From NCBI GenBank assembly GCA_028284465.1, contig JANQRR010000040.1:35350-99349 (forward strand): a stretch of DNA of 64,000 nt, in the 5' to 3' direction. The position numbers and the translations under genes are program-made. Below, piece after piece: positions 9,698-18,271 of this stretch. The DNA is from Gammaproteobacteria bacterium (GTDB lineage Bacteria; Pseudomonadota; Gammaproteobacteria; JAJFKO01). Each line of letters begins with the position of its first letter. The first letter of the stretch is position 1. A model generated the notes under the pieces. It did no database searches. It saw only the letters and a program-made list of their open reading frames with translations, and had not been told where the DNA came from.

Positions 9698-11170
9698 ATG
9701 AAAATTTTTCGTTTACCCGATCTTGGTGAAGGTTTACCTGATGCTGAAGTCAATCAATGGCATGTTAAAGTGGGTGATGAAGTCAAAGCTGATGAACCTT
9801 TAGTATCGATGGAAACGGCTAAAGCAGTAGTAGAAGTGCCTGCACCTAGAAGTGGAAAAATTATTAAATTACATGGTAACGCAGGCGATATAATTAAAAC
9901 AGGTGCACCATTAGTAGAATTTGCTGATGGTGAGGAAGATAACGCTAGTGTAAAAACAACAACTGCAACACCAAAAACTGTTACCACAGAGCCAACAAAA
10001 CAAGCTTCTGCCGATGCTATTTTTCACTTGCCTGATCTAGGTGAAGGCTTGCCTGACGCCGAGATAAATCAATGGCATGTTAAAGAAGGTGATGAAATTA
10101 AAACTGATGAACCATTAGCATCAATGGAAACGGCTAAAGCAGTAGTAGAAGTGCCCTCTCCGCGCAGCGGCAAAATTAAAAAACTCTATGGTAAAGTTGG
10201 TGATATCATAAAAACACATGCACCATTAGTTGAATTTGAGTCTACTTCGACTGTTGCGATCAGTGAAGATGCTGGAACTGTTGTTGGCAACATTGAAGTT
10301 AGCGGACAGATTCTGGATGAATCTCCTACTGGCGTTAAACCATTACGTCGTCGCAAAACCGATAAAATTAAAGCGCTACCAGCAGCACGCATTCTAGCAA
10401 AAAACGCTAACATTGATTTAATCACTTTAACACCAACTGGCCCACAAGGAATTATTACAGTTAATGACGTTAAAGCAGCTCTAACTCAAACGAGCGCAAC
10501 AGTTGCTACAACAACACCTACAGGCCCCGCAATTGAAGGAGCTAAACCATTGCGAGGTGTGCGCCGACAAATGGCGATAGCTATGTCACAATCACATAAA
10601 CACATTGTACCAGTAACATTAATTGATGATGCTGATATCCATGCGTGGCCTAAAAAGACAGATATTACTTATCGATTAATTCGTGCGATTGTGGTTGCCT
10701 GTAAACAAGAACCGACATTAAATGCCTGGTTTGACACTCAACACAATGCCCGTAAATTACATGATGAAGTGCATCTTGGTTTAGCGATGGATTCTGCTGA
10801 TGGTTTATTTGTTCCCGTCATTAAAAATGTTGAAAAACAATCAGCCAAACAATTACGTGAACACATCAATACATATAAAACACAAGTTCGTGATCGTAGT
10901 ATTCCACCGGAAAATTTGCGTGATGGTACAATCACGTTATCGAATTTTGGAATGTTCGCCGGGAAATACGCTAATCCTATTATTGTGCCACCGACCGTTG
11001 CTATTTTAGGCTGCGGGCGTTTGCACGAACAAGTAGTTGCAGCGAATGGCAAACCAGAAATTCATCGCGTTATGCCATTATCATTAACATTTGATCATCG
11101 CGCCGCAACTGGCGGCGAAGCTGCACGATTCTTAGCAGCAGTGATTGCCGATCTGCAGTTAGCGAAGTAA
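9698..11170 (+). CDS. pdhC: 2-oxoacid dehydrogenase E2 (dihydrolipoamide acyltransferase), two lipoyl domains
   Basis: Core acyltransferase of the complex. Two lipoyl domains occupy roughly residues 1-77 and 107-183, with lipoyl lysines at K42 and K147 in identical METAKAVVEV motifs. A peripheral-subunit-binding domain (about 225-262, ALPAARILAKNANIDL) precedes the catalytic domain (about 280-490). The catalytic motif reads DHRAATGG: the histidine is present but the usual DHRxxDG aspartate is threonine. I believe a TGGEA subgroup exists among gammaproteobacterial E2 proteins, so this need not mean inactivity. No E3 (lipoamide dehydrogenase) gene lies in the window. A repeat hairpin directly follows the stop. 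Confidence 0.92.
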   Translation: MKIFRLPDLGEGLPDAEVNQWHVKVGDEVKADEPLVSMETAKAVVEVPAPRSGKIIKLHGNAGDIIKTGAPLVEFADGEEDNASVKTTTATPKTVTTEPTKQASADAIFHLPDLGEGLPDAEINQWHVKEGDEIKTDEPLASMETAKAVVEVPSPRSGKIKKLYGKVGDIIKTHAPLVEFESTSTVAISEDAGTVVGNIEVSGQILDESPTGVKPLRRRKTDKIKALPAARILAKNANIDLITLTPTGPQGIITVNDVKAALTQTSATVATTTPTGPAIEGAKPLRGVRRQMAIAMSQSHKHIVPVTLIDDADIHAWPKKTDITYRLIRAIVVACKQEPTLNAWFDTQHNARKLHDEVHLGLAMDSADGLFVPVIKNVEKQSAKQLREHINTYKTQVRDRSIPPENLRDGTITLSNFGMFAGKYANPIIVPPTVAILGCGRLHEQVVAANGKPEIHRVMPLSLTFDHRAATGGEAARFLAAVIADLQLAK

Positions 11171-11184
11171 TTTTTATTTTGAAT

Positions 11185-11275
11185 GTCATTGCGAGGAGCG
11201 TAGCGACGAAGCAATCCAGGAAATTTTAAGTTAAGTTTTCTGGATTGCTTCGTCGTTTCACTCCTCGCAATGACG
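11185..11275. repeat. Complete palindromic repeat between convergent genes
   Basis: Full hairpin with the left arm at 11185 (gtcattgcgaggagcgtagc) and the right arm ending at 11274-11275, near-perfect apart from two or three central mismatches. It fills nearly the whole gap between pdhC and the convergent ligase-like gene, so it may act as a two-way terminator, although no T-run follows. Confidence 0.9.
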
Positions 11276-11284
11276 TTAGCTTAA

Positions 11285-12661
11285 TCACTTTGTCATTTTT
11301 AGTGGGACGAAGCGTTTAAACTTGCCGGTTTCTTGATGGCGAGCAATGCTATCGACGATCATGACTTTAATATCAGGTGTTGTTAGTCCTGCTTGTTGTA
11401 ATTTTTTAATTAATGCTTGTGTGATCTGGTCACAATTAACTTCGCCATTAGCAATGATTTTAATACTTGCTCCAGTTGTTGTTTGCTTTACTTGATATTC
11501 AATGATCTCTGGCTCTTGACCGAGAATATGGCGAAACACCATGGGGTGAATTTGCAGATCGTTACCATACATAAACCAATCATCAGTGCGACCTTTTATA
11601 TCTTTCGCAATCCGATAAGCTGATTTTGTGCTTGTGGTAATATGAACAACATCATCGACTTCATAACGAATAATTGGCAATGTATAGTTATATAAATTAG
11701 TGATCAATAATTTTTTTGCTGCTTCAGGTTTATTAATTGATTGTAGCTCATCGTCTACAGCTTCAATGATAGCAAAATCTTCTGATAACAACATACCCTC
11801 ATGCTCATCACTTTCTACTCCCATGACTCCAACTTCAACACTGCCCCACATATTATTAACTTTCAAATCCCATGCTTGTTTGATCACTTGCCTTGCATCT
11901 TGATCCAATGGCTCTGAGTTAGTTGAAACTCGTTGTGGTTTAATTATTAATCTACCCTCTAATGCTTGTTTAGCAAGCTCTTGGATCACTAAACTAAAGC
12001 CAATCAAATGAGTTGGCTGAATGTGGTTAAGTTGCTCACAGATTTTAAGTAATGGCGTATCTGCGCTAATGCAATAAGCTTGCATTGCTGGCTCTGGAGT
12101 AATTGAAAACAATGGCGTACTCGCATGAATTAATGTGGGTGCGGTTAACACTGCAATTTTTTTCTTACCAGCAATTGGTTTTTGTAATTCATCACGATAT
12201 TGATAACGAAAAGTAGCACACCCTACTTTGACAAAAAAATCAATATCCCAAATGAATAAACCACGTTTTCCGGTTGAACCGCCAGTTGCCGTAAAATAAT
12301 ATTTATCTTGATAAAAAGGATTGTTAAACTTGCCTTCACGGTATTGTTGTAAATGATCCTCAGCAATCGCTTTAGTGATCCCAGGAACACAAATGATCTG
12401 ATCCCAATGATCCATAATATCTTGTTTCGTTGTCGGAGGAATTTTTTCTACATCGCTTAATTGTAGATTGTCGATATCAAGATGTTGGCAACGTTGCTGA
12501 TACCATGGTGAATGTTTACAGACATGTTGTAATAATTGACGTAATTGAGTAAGTTGGTGCGCTTCAATCTGAGTCCGATCCCATGTGGTACGTTGCACAT
12601 ACTCAGGTAAATGCGCCTGCACTTTTGCGATTATCTTATCGTGTACAGTTTGATACGACAT
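11285..12661 (-). CDS. Adenylate-forming enzyme, phenylacetate-CoA ligase/PaaK family
   Basis: AMP-forming acyl-CoA ligase-like protein of 458 aa. The ATP-binding signature YFTATGGSTGKRG lies near residue 125. A middle segment MWGSVEVGVMGVE corresponds to the second adenylation motif, and IIRYEVDDVV with KGRTDDWF matches motifs before the C-terminal lid. The C-terminus (ETGKFKRFV) keeps the terminal lysine region. These features fit the PaaK/coenzyme F390 synthetase family, which activates aromatic or other carboxylic acids. The substrate is unknown. The gene lies 16 bp downstream of fadE on the same strand, so an acyl-CoA role is plausible. The ATG at 12659-12661 has only a weak Shine-Dalgarno site. 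Confidence 0.75.
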   Translation of the reverse strand: MSYQTVHDKIIAKVQAHLPEYVQRTTWDRTQIEAHQLTQLRQLLQHVCKHSPWYQQRCQHLDIDNLQLSDVEKIPPTTKQDIMDHWDQIICVPGITKAIAEDHLQQYREGKFNNPFYQDKYYFTATGGSTGKRGLFIWDIDFFVKVGCATFRYQYRDELQKPIAGKKKIAVLTAPTLIHASTPLFSITPEPAMQAYCISADTPLLKICEQLNHIQPTHLIGFSLVIQELAKQALEGRLIIKPQRVSTNSEPLDQDARQVIKQAWDLKVNNMWGSVEVGVMGVESDEHEGMLLSEDFAIIEAVDDELQSINKPEAAKKLLITNLYNYTLPIIRYEVDDVVHITTSTKSAYRIAKDIKGRTDDWFMYGNDLQIHPMVFRHILGQEPEIIEYQVKQTTTGASIKIIANGEVNCDQITQALIKKLQQAGLTTPDIKVMIVDSIARHQETGKFKRFVPLKMTK

Positions 12662-12677
12662 CAGCTACATTCCATTG

Positions 12678-15110
12678 CTACGCTGTTTTATTTGTCAGCT
12701 CATCTGGCGCAAAATCATCAACTGCAATGACTTCTAAACGCAATTTATCCATTTCTAATAATTCATCAGCTTGCGATTGTGTAATAATTTTTTTCGCTAA
12801 TGCATCAGTAACTTTAGCGGCAAACGTCAAACCAGAGATTTTACCTTCTTTGGCTGCATGCTTAATAATTTTTTCCTGATCTTTTAATGCGAGCACTCGC
12901 TCAAAACACTTGCCTACTTTTCCAACAAAATTATGCTCCGTAGGTGCAACATAAGCTCCTGCCGTTAAACGTTCTCGCATTGGTGATTTCGATATTAAAC
13001 GACGCGTGATTTTTTTGCTGAGTGCGTCTTTAGGTTCTTCAAGATGCACGCCTAATGGAAAAGTAATAACTCGCAATAAAATACCGACGAAACGATTAGG
13101 GAAATTAGCCAAGTAACTATTAAATTGCTTTTTAATAGTATTAATAATGTCATGCAAAGTTAATTCAACTAACGGATAATCTTCATCATGCTCACCTTGA
13201 TCAATAAAATGCTTCAACACTGCAGAGCCAATATATAGCATGCTAAAAATATCTGATAAGCGCCCGGAAAGAATTTCACGACGTTTTAATTGCCCACCTA
13301 ATATTCCCATAGAAATATCAGCTGTAATAGCAAATGCTGCGCTAAACCGTGATAATTTTTGGAAATATTTTTTGGTTCTGCCTGGTGGTGAACCTGCCAA
13401 TTTAGAACACGTTAAACCTAATAATAATGATCGCACAATATTGCTAACTACCATTCCCATGTGTGCGAATATTGCTTCATCAAATTGTTTAAGGCTATCA
13501 ATTTGATCGCCATCTATCGCCGCTTCCAATGATTTTAAAATATAGGGATGACAACGAATTGCACCTTGACCAAAAATAATTAAGCATCGCGTTAAGATAT
13601 TTGCACCTTCAACAGTTACACCAATTGGAAAACCTTGATAATTACGCCCTAAATAATTTTTTGGCCCTAGACAGATCCCTTTGCCACCGTGGATATCCAT
13701 AGCATCATTCGCTACTTTGCGCGCCGATTCAATCGCATGATATTTAACAATAGCTGATGGCACTGCAGGTTTTTCTCCAAGATCAATTAAAGTTGTAGTT
13801 AAACGTCGTGCTGAATCAATCAAATACGTGTTACCAGCAATGCGTGTTAACGCTTCTTCAACACCTTCAAAATGACCGATTGGCGTATTAAATTGTTCAC
13901 GAATACGCGCATAAGCACCAGAAGAAAATGCCACAACTTTAGCACCACCAATAGCACTAGCAGGTAGCGTTATAGCGCGTCCTACCGATAAACATTCAAC
14001 TAACATTCTCCAACCATGACCTGCCATTTTAGTACCGCCAATGATCCAATCAACTGGCACAAACACATCTTTACCTTGGATAGGCCCGTTTTGAAAAGGA
14101 ATGTTTAACGGAAAATGACGTCGACCAATGGTTATGCCTGGAGTGTTTCTTGGAATTAACGCACAAGTGATCCCAATATCTTCTTTATCACCTAATAAAT
14201 GATCGGGATCAAATAACCGAAACGCTAAACCAATTATGGTTGCGATTGGCGCTAACGTAATATAACGTTTATTCCAATTTAAGCGAATGCCAATGATTTC
14301 TTTACCTTCATGTTGCCCCTTACACACAATACCCACATCAGGAATGGCGGTTGCATCGGAACCGGCAATTGGCCCAGTTAAGGCAAAACAAGGGATTTCT
14401 TCACCTTTCGCTAAGCGTGGCAATAAATGATCTTTTTGTTCATCAGTACCATATTTCATTAACAATTCAGCTGGGCCTAATGAATTTGGTACTGCAACTG
14501 TAGAGCCGACGGTGATACTAGAACCATAGATCCGCGCTAAAATTTCTGAATTTGCAAATGCTGAAAAATCTTTGCCGCCATATTGTTTAGGAATAATAAA
14601 ACTAAAGAAACCTTGTTCTTTGATAAATTGCCAAACTTCTGGTGGCAAATCACAATTTTTATGCGTGATCTCCCAATCATTGATCATCGAGCAAAGTTCA
14701 TTTACTGGGCCATCTAAAAATGCTTGTTCTTCTTTAGTTAGTTGTGGCTTAGGATATTTCAATAACACTCGCCAATCTGGGTAACCTGAAAATAATTCGC
14801 GGCCCCAACTTACCGTGCCTGCTTTAATTGCTTGTTGCTCGGTTTCGGATATTTTTGGCATTGCCCGTCGATATAATTTTAATAAGCGTTTTGAAAGTAA
14901 TTGGCGCCGGATGGGTTTTACATTTAGGATTACTGCAATACCAATGAAGAAAATCGCCGCGATGGTTTTGAAGATAACATGTGCCGGGCTAAAGTAACAA
15001 TAAAATCCTAATAAAACTAAAAATGACAATGTCCATACACTTAAAGAAGAGCGTTTATACGCTAACGCAAAAAATGCGCCAATAACGATTAACCACCAAA
15101 CTAATGCCAT
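12678..15110 (-). CDS. fadE: Acyl-CoA dehydrogenase FadE
   Basis: Large gammaproteobacterial acyl-CoA dehydrogenase (810 aa; the E. coli protein is about 814) that catalyses the first step of beta-oxidation and passes electrons to ETF. It begins with two hydrophobic segments (residues about 1-20 and 25-60) that anchor it to the membrane. The acyl-CoA dehydrogenase core follows, with CFALTGPIAGSDA as the flavin/substrate motif and AMDIHGGKGICLGP near the catalytic region. The C-terminal 280 residues are the FadE-specific domain. The ATG follows AAGGAGCACAAA. The gene works with etfA-etfB, the ETF-QO gene and the thiolase and hydratase genes elsewhere in the window. The CoA ligase-like gene follows on the same strand. 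Confidence 0.93.
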   Translation of the reverse strand: MALVWWLIVIGAFFALAYKRSSLSVWTLSFLVLLGFYCYFSPAHVIFKTIAAIFFIGIAVILNVKPIRRQLLSKRLLKLYRRAMPKISETEQQAIKAGTVSWGRELFSGYPDWRVLLKYPKPQLTKEEQAFLDGPVNELCSMINDWEITHKNCDLPPEVWQFIKEQGFFSFIIPKQYGGKDFSAFANSEILARIYGSSITVGSTVAVPNSLGPAELLMKYGTDEQKDHLLPRLAKGEEIPCFALTGPIAGSDATAIPDVGIVCKGQHEGKEIIGIRLNWNKRYITLAPIATIIGLAFRLFDPDHLLGDKEDIGITCALIPRNTPGITIGRRHFPLNIPFQNGPIQGKDVFVPVDWIIGGTKMAGHGWRMLVECLSVGRAITLPASAIGGAKVVAFSSGAYARIREQFNTPIGHFEGVEEALTRIAGNTYLIDSARRLTTTLIDLGEKPAVPSAIVKYHAIESARKVANDAMDIHGGKGICLGPKNYLGRNYQGFPIGVTVEGANILTRCLIIFGQGAIRCHPYILKSLEAAIDGDQIDSLKQFDEAIFAHMGMVVSNIVRSLLLGLTCSKLAGSPPGRTKKYFQKLSRFSAAFAITADISMGILGGQLKRREILSGRLSDIFSMLYIGSAVLKHFIDQGEHDEDYPLVELTLHDIINTIKKQFNSYLANFPNRFVGILLRVITFPLGVHLEEPKDALSKKITRRLISKSPMRERLTAGAYVAPTEHNFVGKVGKCFERVLALKDQEKIIKHAAKEGKISGLTFAAKVTDALAKKIITQSQADELLEMDKLRLEVIAVDDFAPDELTNKTA

Positions 15111-15182
15111 TTTGTGCTCCTTTTTTTAATTTATTTATTCCTAATCATTATGGTCACGACAACAACATAATCTTGTCACATT

Positions 15183-15282
15183 GTCATTGCGACCGCGAGC
15201 AACGCGCAGCGGGAAGCAATCCAGAGATTTTCTAATTTAAAATTACTGGATTGCTTCGTCCCCTTCGGGTCCTCGCAATGAC
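15183..15282. repeat. Palindromic repeat, mosaic arms
   Basis: The outer (gtcattgcga / tcgcaatgac) and inner (gaagcaatccag / ctggattgcttc) blocks pair. The middle blocks differ: the left has gagcaacgcgcagcggg while the right has ccccttcgggtcc. The element is therefore a hybrid of two sub-variants and would fold with an internal loop. It sits upstream of fadE and downstream of the secreted-protein gene. Confidence 0.85.
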
Positions 15283-15301
15283 GATCTCTCATAATTACTT
15301 T

Positions 15302-16015
15302 CTATGATGATTCCTGATCCTCAAACTGACTAGCAATCACGACCACCGCATGCTCAATCAATTTATTGCCAACTTGCAGTTGCGGTGCCGGGGTTGGCAT
15401 TACCGCCGCTACCATTGTGCGACTACGATATTTTGGCTTAGGTGTTGTAATGTTAATGCCACCAAAATTAATTAAATGAATTTGAAAATCTTGTTGCGGG
15501 TAGATTTTATTAAGCTCGGCAATTTCTGCTTTTGCTTGTTGATAAAGTTTCATGCGTAATGCTTTACGAACTTTAGCAATATCTGCCATGCTAGGAGTAA
15601 ATTCAATCGATTGGATTTTTAAAGTAAACCCTGGTTTGCTCGCTTGCTTCGCTTTGCCGCGTAAACCTGGCAATGTCGCTTCAGCGATACGTGCTTGCGC
15701 CGTCACATTGACTTGCTCCAAACCAGATTGGCCTTGGCTGCGCTGATAATTGGTTATATGCCATTGCGCCTTATTATCAATTTGTTGCAGCTTTTGCATG
15801 ATGTGTTGATGCGCTTGCGCTAGCTGCGTTTTATTTAAGGTGGCATTGATAGCGACAATAACTTTAGCGGTTTTAGTTTGCACCCATTGCTGCGCTTGTA
15901 ACTGAAGGATAATGCGATTTAACCGTGGCCGATTTGAATCATTATCCGCATATACATTGGTGAAAGCCATTAATGAACAAGATATAAACAGCAATAAGGT
16001 GATGATTTTACGCAT
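15302..16015 (-). CDS. Secreted protein, possible SIMPL/DUF541-like domain
   Basis: A 237-aa exported protein of uncertain family. The start is fixed by GGAGGAAAATT directly before ATG at 16013-16015. The product begins MRKIITLLLFISCSLMAF, a typical Sec signal peptide with likely cleavage after VYA near residue 24. The mature part has the pattern of a periplasmic oscillin-like (SIMPL, DUF541) domain: an early strand with VIVAINATLN, a helix, then NVTAQARIAE. A segment with KVRKALRMKLYQQAKAEI sits in the second half. This assignment rests on overall pattern and is tentative. It is transcribed alone and is flanked by a repeat on its 3' side. Confidence 0.72.
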   Translation of the reverse strand: MRKIITLLLFISCSLMAFTNVYADNDSNRPRLNRIILQLQAQQWVQTKTAKVIVAINATLNKTQLAQAHQHIMQKLQQIDNKAQWHITNYQRSQGQSGLEQVNVTAQARIAEATLPGLRGKAKQASKPGFTLKIQSIEFTPSMADIAKVRKALRMKLYQQAKAEIAELNKIYPQQDFQIHLINFGGINITTPKPKYRSRTMVAAVMPTPAPQLQVGNKLIEHAVVVIASQFEDQESS

Positions 16016-16114
16016 AATTTTCCTCCATAAGAGCTTTTTTGAGTATATCATACAACTTATTGATATATAGGTATTTTTTATGAACAGTCTAGCTGAGTTT
16101 TGCTGTCACTTGGC

Positions 16115-16143
16115 TTGCAAATATGGCGAATTAATGGTATATT
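16115..16143 (+). promoter_or_regulatory. Sigma70-type promoter
   Basis: TTGCAA (16115-16120), a 17-bp spacer and TATATT (16138-16143) lie about 50 bp before the ATG at 16193. Confidence 0.55.
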
Positions 16144-16192
16144 AGGGATATAAAAATTTTAAGATCAATCACTTGGATATGAGGTAATAATT

Positions 16193-16645
16193 ATGGGTCC
16201 ATACGAACATATAGCAAAATTTGCTCACGAACTTCGAAATACGTTAAGAAACGCTTTATCAGGTTTTGGTTTTGTTCAAGGTGATACAAAACAACCACAG
16301 CGTGAAAATAAAAAATCTCAGCCTCATACCAGTGCGATGTTAAACTTTGCCATTCGTCAACCAGTGCAACCAGCTGCCGTTGGAGGCGCTACAGGTGTTG
16401 TGCCACATCCAGTTCTGATAGGCCCTCAACATGATGGTATGACTGATGCTCATGTAGCTCAAGATGCAAATCGCAATGTCGATCTTAAAGCAAAAGTGAA
16501 AGCCGATGCACAACGTGCTACTACTAAGGCTAACGATGCGCCAGAAAATCAACCTGAGTTAAATAATACACTTACTAATGCTAATGACCTAAAATACAAT
16601 CACACACCGACAAAAGGTCATACATTTAGACCATCACCATTCTAA
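16193..16645 (+). CDS. Hypothetical 150-aa protein
   Basis: Not recognised. The ATG follows GAGGTAATAATT and a good promoter lies upstream, which supports a real gene. The first 25 residues form a short amphipathic helix (HIAKFAHELRNTLRNAL). The rest is rich in Gln, Asn, Pro, Thr and His and is probably disordered. There is no signal peptide, membrane segment or cysteine-rich motif. A perfect hairpin lies 17 bp after the stop. It could be a small effector or a fast-evolving orphan; nothing in the sequence decides this. Confidence 0.6.
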   Translation: MGPYEHIAKFAHELRNTLRNALSGFGFVQGDTKQPQRENKKSQPHTSAMLNFAIRQPVQPAAVGGATGVVPHPVLIGPQHDGMTDAHVAQDANRNVDLKAKVKADAQRATTKANDAPENQPELNNTLTNANDLKYNHTPTKGHTFRPSPF

Positions 16646-16661
16646 TTGATTTTTTCCTAGG

Positions 16662-16687
16662 ATCTGCGTGCTCTTTAGCACGCAGAT
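16662..16687 (+). terminator. Hairpin after the 150-aa gene
   Basis: A perfect 11-bp stem (ATCTGCGTGCT / AGCACGCAGAT) with a 4-base loop begins 17 bp after the stop at 16645. The following sequence is AT-rich (aattatatata) but lacks a clean T-run, so termination efficiency is uncertain. Confidence 0.6.
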
Positions 16688-16702
16688 AATTATATATAGA
16701 TT

Positions 16703-16740
16703 TTCTGGATTGCTTCGTCGTTACACTCCTCGCAATGACG
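16703..16740. repeat. Dispersed palindromic repeat, single half
   Basis: One arm only (ttctggattgcttcgtcg, then ttacactcctcgcaatgacg), in the same orientation and variant as the copy at 3221-3258. Confidence 0.85.
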
Positions 16741-16783
16741 AACTTTATATTAACAAGTGCTATATATTCATTCACTAGCCTAG

Positions 16784-16825
16784 CTATACCACTTCATAAC
16801 TGGCTATACCATTTCATGGTATGAT
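16784..16825 (+). promoter_or_regulatory. Tandem operator-like repeats over a putative -10
   Basis: Two 14-bp direct repeats, CTATACCACTTCAT (16784-16797) and CTATACCATTTCAT (16804-16817), are spaced exactly 20 bp apart. The second is part of a perfect inverted repeat ATACCA-TTTCA-TGGTAT (16806-16822) that overlaps a possible extended -10, TGGTATGAT (16817-16825). The membrane-protein ATG is at 16866. The layout looks like a regulator binding site. Confidence 0.4.
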
Positions 16826-16865
16826 ATTCTAAAATTCTTATTAGCTTGCAAGGATGATACGTTAA

Positions 16866-18191
16866 ATGGATTTTATCCGCCAAAAAATAGCAATCAAGCT
16901 GCTGCGCATTCCGGTCTATGAGATCACCATAATTTTACTCGGCTGTATCATGATCAATGAATTCTTTGTTGGTCTCAATGTTGGCTGGTTCACACCCGTC
17001 GGGTTTTTTACTCAAGTAATGCGTTTTGTTCACGAAGGTGGCGCACCGTTGTGGTGGAAATCTATGCTTATCGGTATGGCCAATCATGCTCAAGTGTTTG
17101 CCCTGCTACTTGAAGTTTTTCTGGCAGTCACCGGGATTTTAGCTGTACTATTAATTTTACGTGGTATTGTTGCGATCGTTATTGCGATCTTTTGTTTTAT
17201 GCTATGGATAACTCAGTGGCAATATCCATCCAGCTGGATCTTCGAATTATTATTTCCAGCCACCATTGGTTTATGTGCTGGCATTGCAACTTTGCGTCAT
17301 AAAATATTAGGTGATAGTTTTTTTGGTAAACTTCCTATTATTTGGCGATTCATTTTTATTATCATCGCCTCAGCTTGGTTATGGTATGCCTTCACTTTGT
17401 CAAAAAATGGTGACATGCACAACCTCACCATTGCCTGGCAAACAGCGATAAGTGTTTTTATATTATTGTTAGGTTTGTTAGGGCTTGATCAACTCAGATC
17501 ATTAAATAAAAATCCTATGCAAAACAAAATCCCGTGGGCAGACATTATTATCATTATTATTGGTGCAATGTTGATAGTACAAGTGTATGCTGATGCGGCA
17601 TTACAATGGTACACAACTAAAGGTTATGCTGCACTTGCTGCAAGCTATGCTAAAACTGGCGCTTCCCCAAAATGGTTTAAATCTTTTTTAAGTTGGTCGG
17701 CACAACAAGCCAGTATTTTTGTATATGCTCAAGCTATCTTTGAAACTGCTGCCGCTGTTACTTTAACAACGTTAATTTTACGCGGCCCAATGCTGTTATT
17801 ATCAACTGGCTTATTTGCTATTTTAATGTATGCAGAATTTGGCGTTGTGCCTCATGGGCCTGCGCATTTACTCAATCCACCAAATTGGGTATGGGAATTA
17901 ATGTTTGTCACTATTGTAGGTTTGTTTTTAAGTTTGCAAAAATTAGGTGAATTCATTAATGCTAAAACTATCAAAGATGCTTTACTTGGACCCAAAATAT
18001 TTAATTCTTTATTCTATTTATGGCGAATTCTTATCGCTGTATTTGCCAGCATTGCTTTATCCATAGCATGTTATGGAACACATATTGGTAAAATAGCTTA
18101 TATTAATATTACCTGGCAAGCGGGATTAACGTTTTTTATTTGTTTAATCATTAATGCTGCACTTGATTACTGGCGAAAAAAAGCTGATTAA
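16866..18191 (+). CDS. Integral membrane protein with an internal duplication
   Basis: A 441-aa polytopic protein of unknown function with roughly ten to twelve predicted hydrophobic segments. It appears to be two homologous halves. Residues about 30-145 and about 235-360 share the order: a Trp/Tyr-containing loop, a helix beginning after a polar stretch (NHAQVFALLLEVF against QQASIFVYAQAIF), an ILRG turn, two helices, and a PSSWIFELLFPATIGL / PPNWVWELMFVTIVGL helix. The repeated halves recall small four-helix DoxX-like membrane proteins, but I cannot confirm a family. AAGGA lies 11 bases before the ATG. Operator-like repeats precede the gene. Confidence 0.75.
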   Translation: MDFIRQKIAIKLLRIPVYEITIILLGCIMINEFFVGLNVGWFTPVGFFTQVMRFVHEGGAPLWWKSMLIGMANHAQVFALLLEVFLAVTGILAVLLILRGIVAIVIAIFCFMLWITQWQYPSSWIFELLFPATIGLCAGIATLRHKILGDSFFGKLPIIWRFIFIIIASAWLWYAFTLSKNGDMHNLTIAWQTAISVFILLLGLLGLDQLRSLNKNPMQNKIPWADIIIIIIGAMLIVQVYADAALQWYTTKGYAALAASYAKTGASPKWFKSFLSWSAQQASIFVYAQAIFETAAAVTLTTLILRGPMLLLSTGLFAILMYAEFGVVPHGPAHLLNPPNWVWELMFVTIVGLFLSLQKLGEFINAKTIKDALLGPKIFNSLFYLWRILIAVFASIALSIACYGTHIGKIAYINITWQAGLTFFICLIINAALDYWRKKAD

Positions 18192-18271
18192 TTACGGCAA
18201 TTGACACTTGTCTCCAATCTTACTAATTTATATAGTAATATAGGGTTATTAATTTAAATGGATTTTAATTT

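Noticed and set aside
12583..12879. 98-aa ORF antisense across the fadE/ligase junction
   Set aside because: A shadow of two conserved genes with no start signal.
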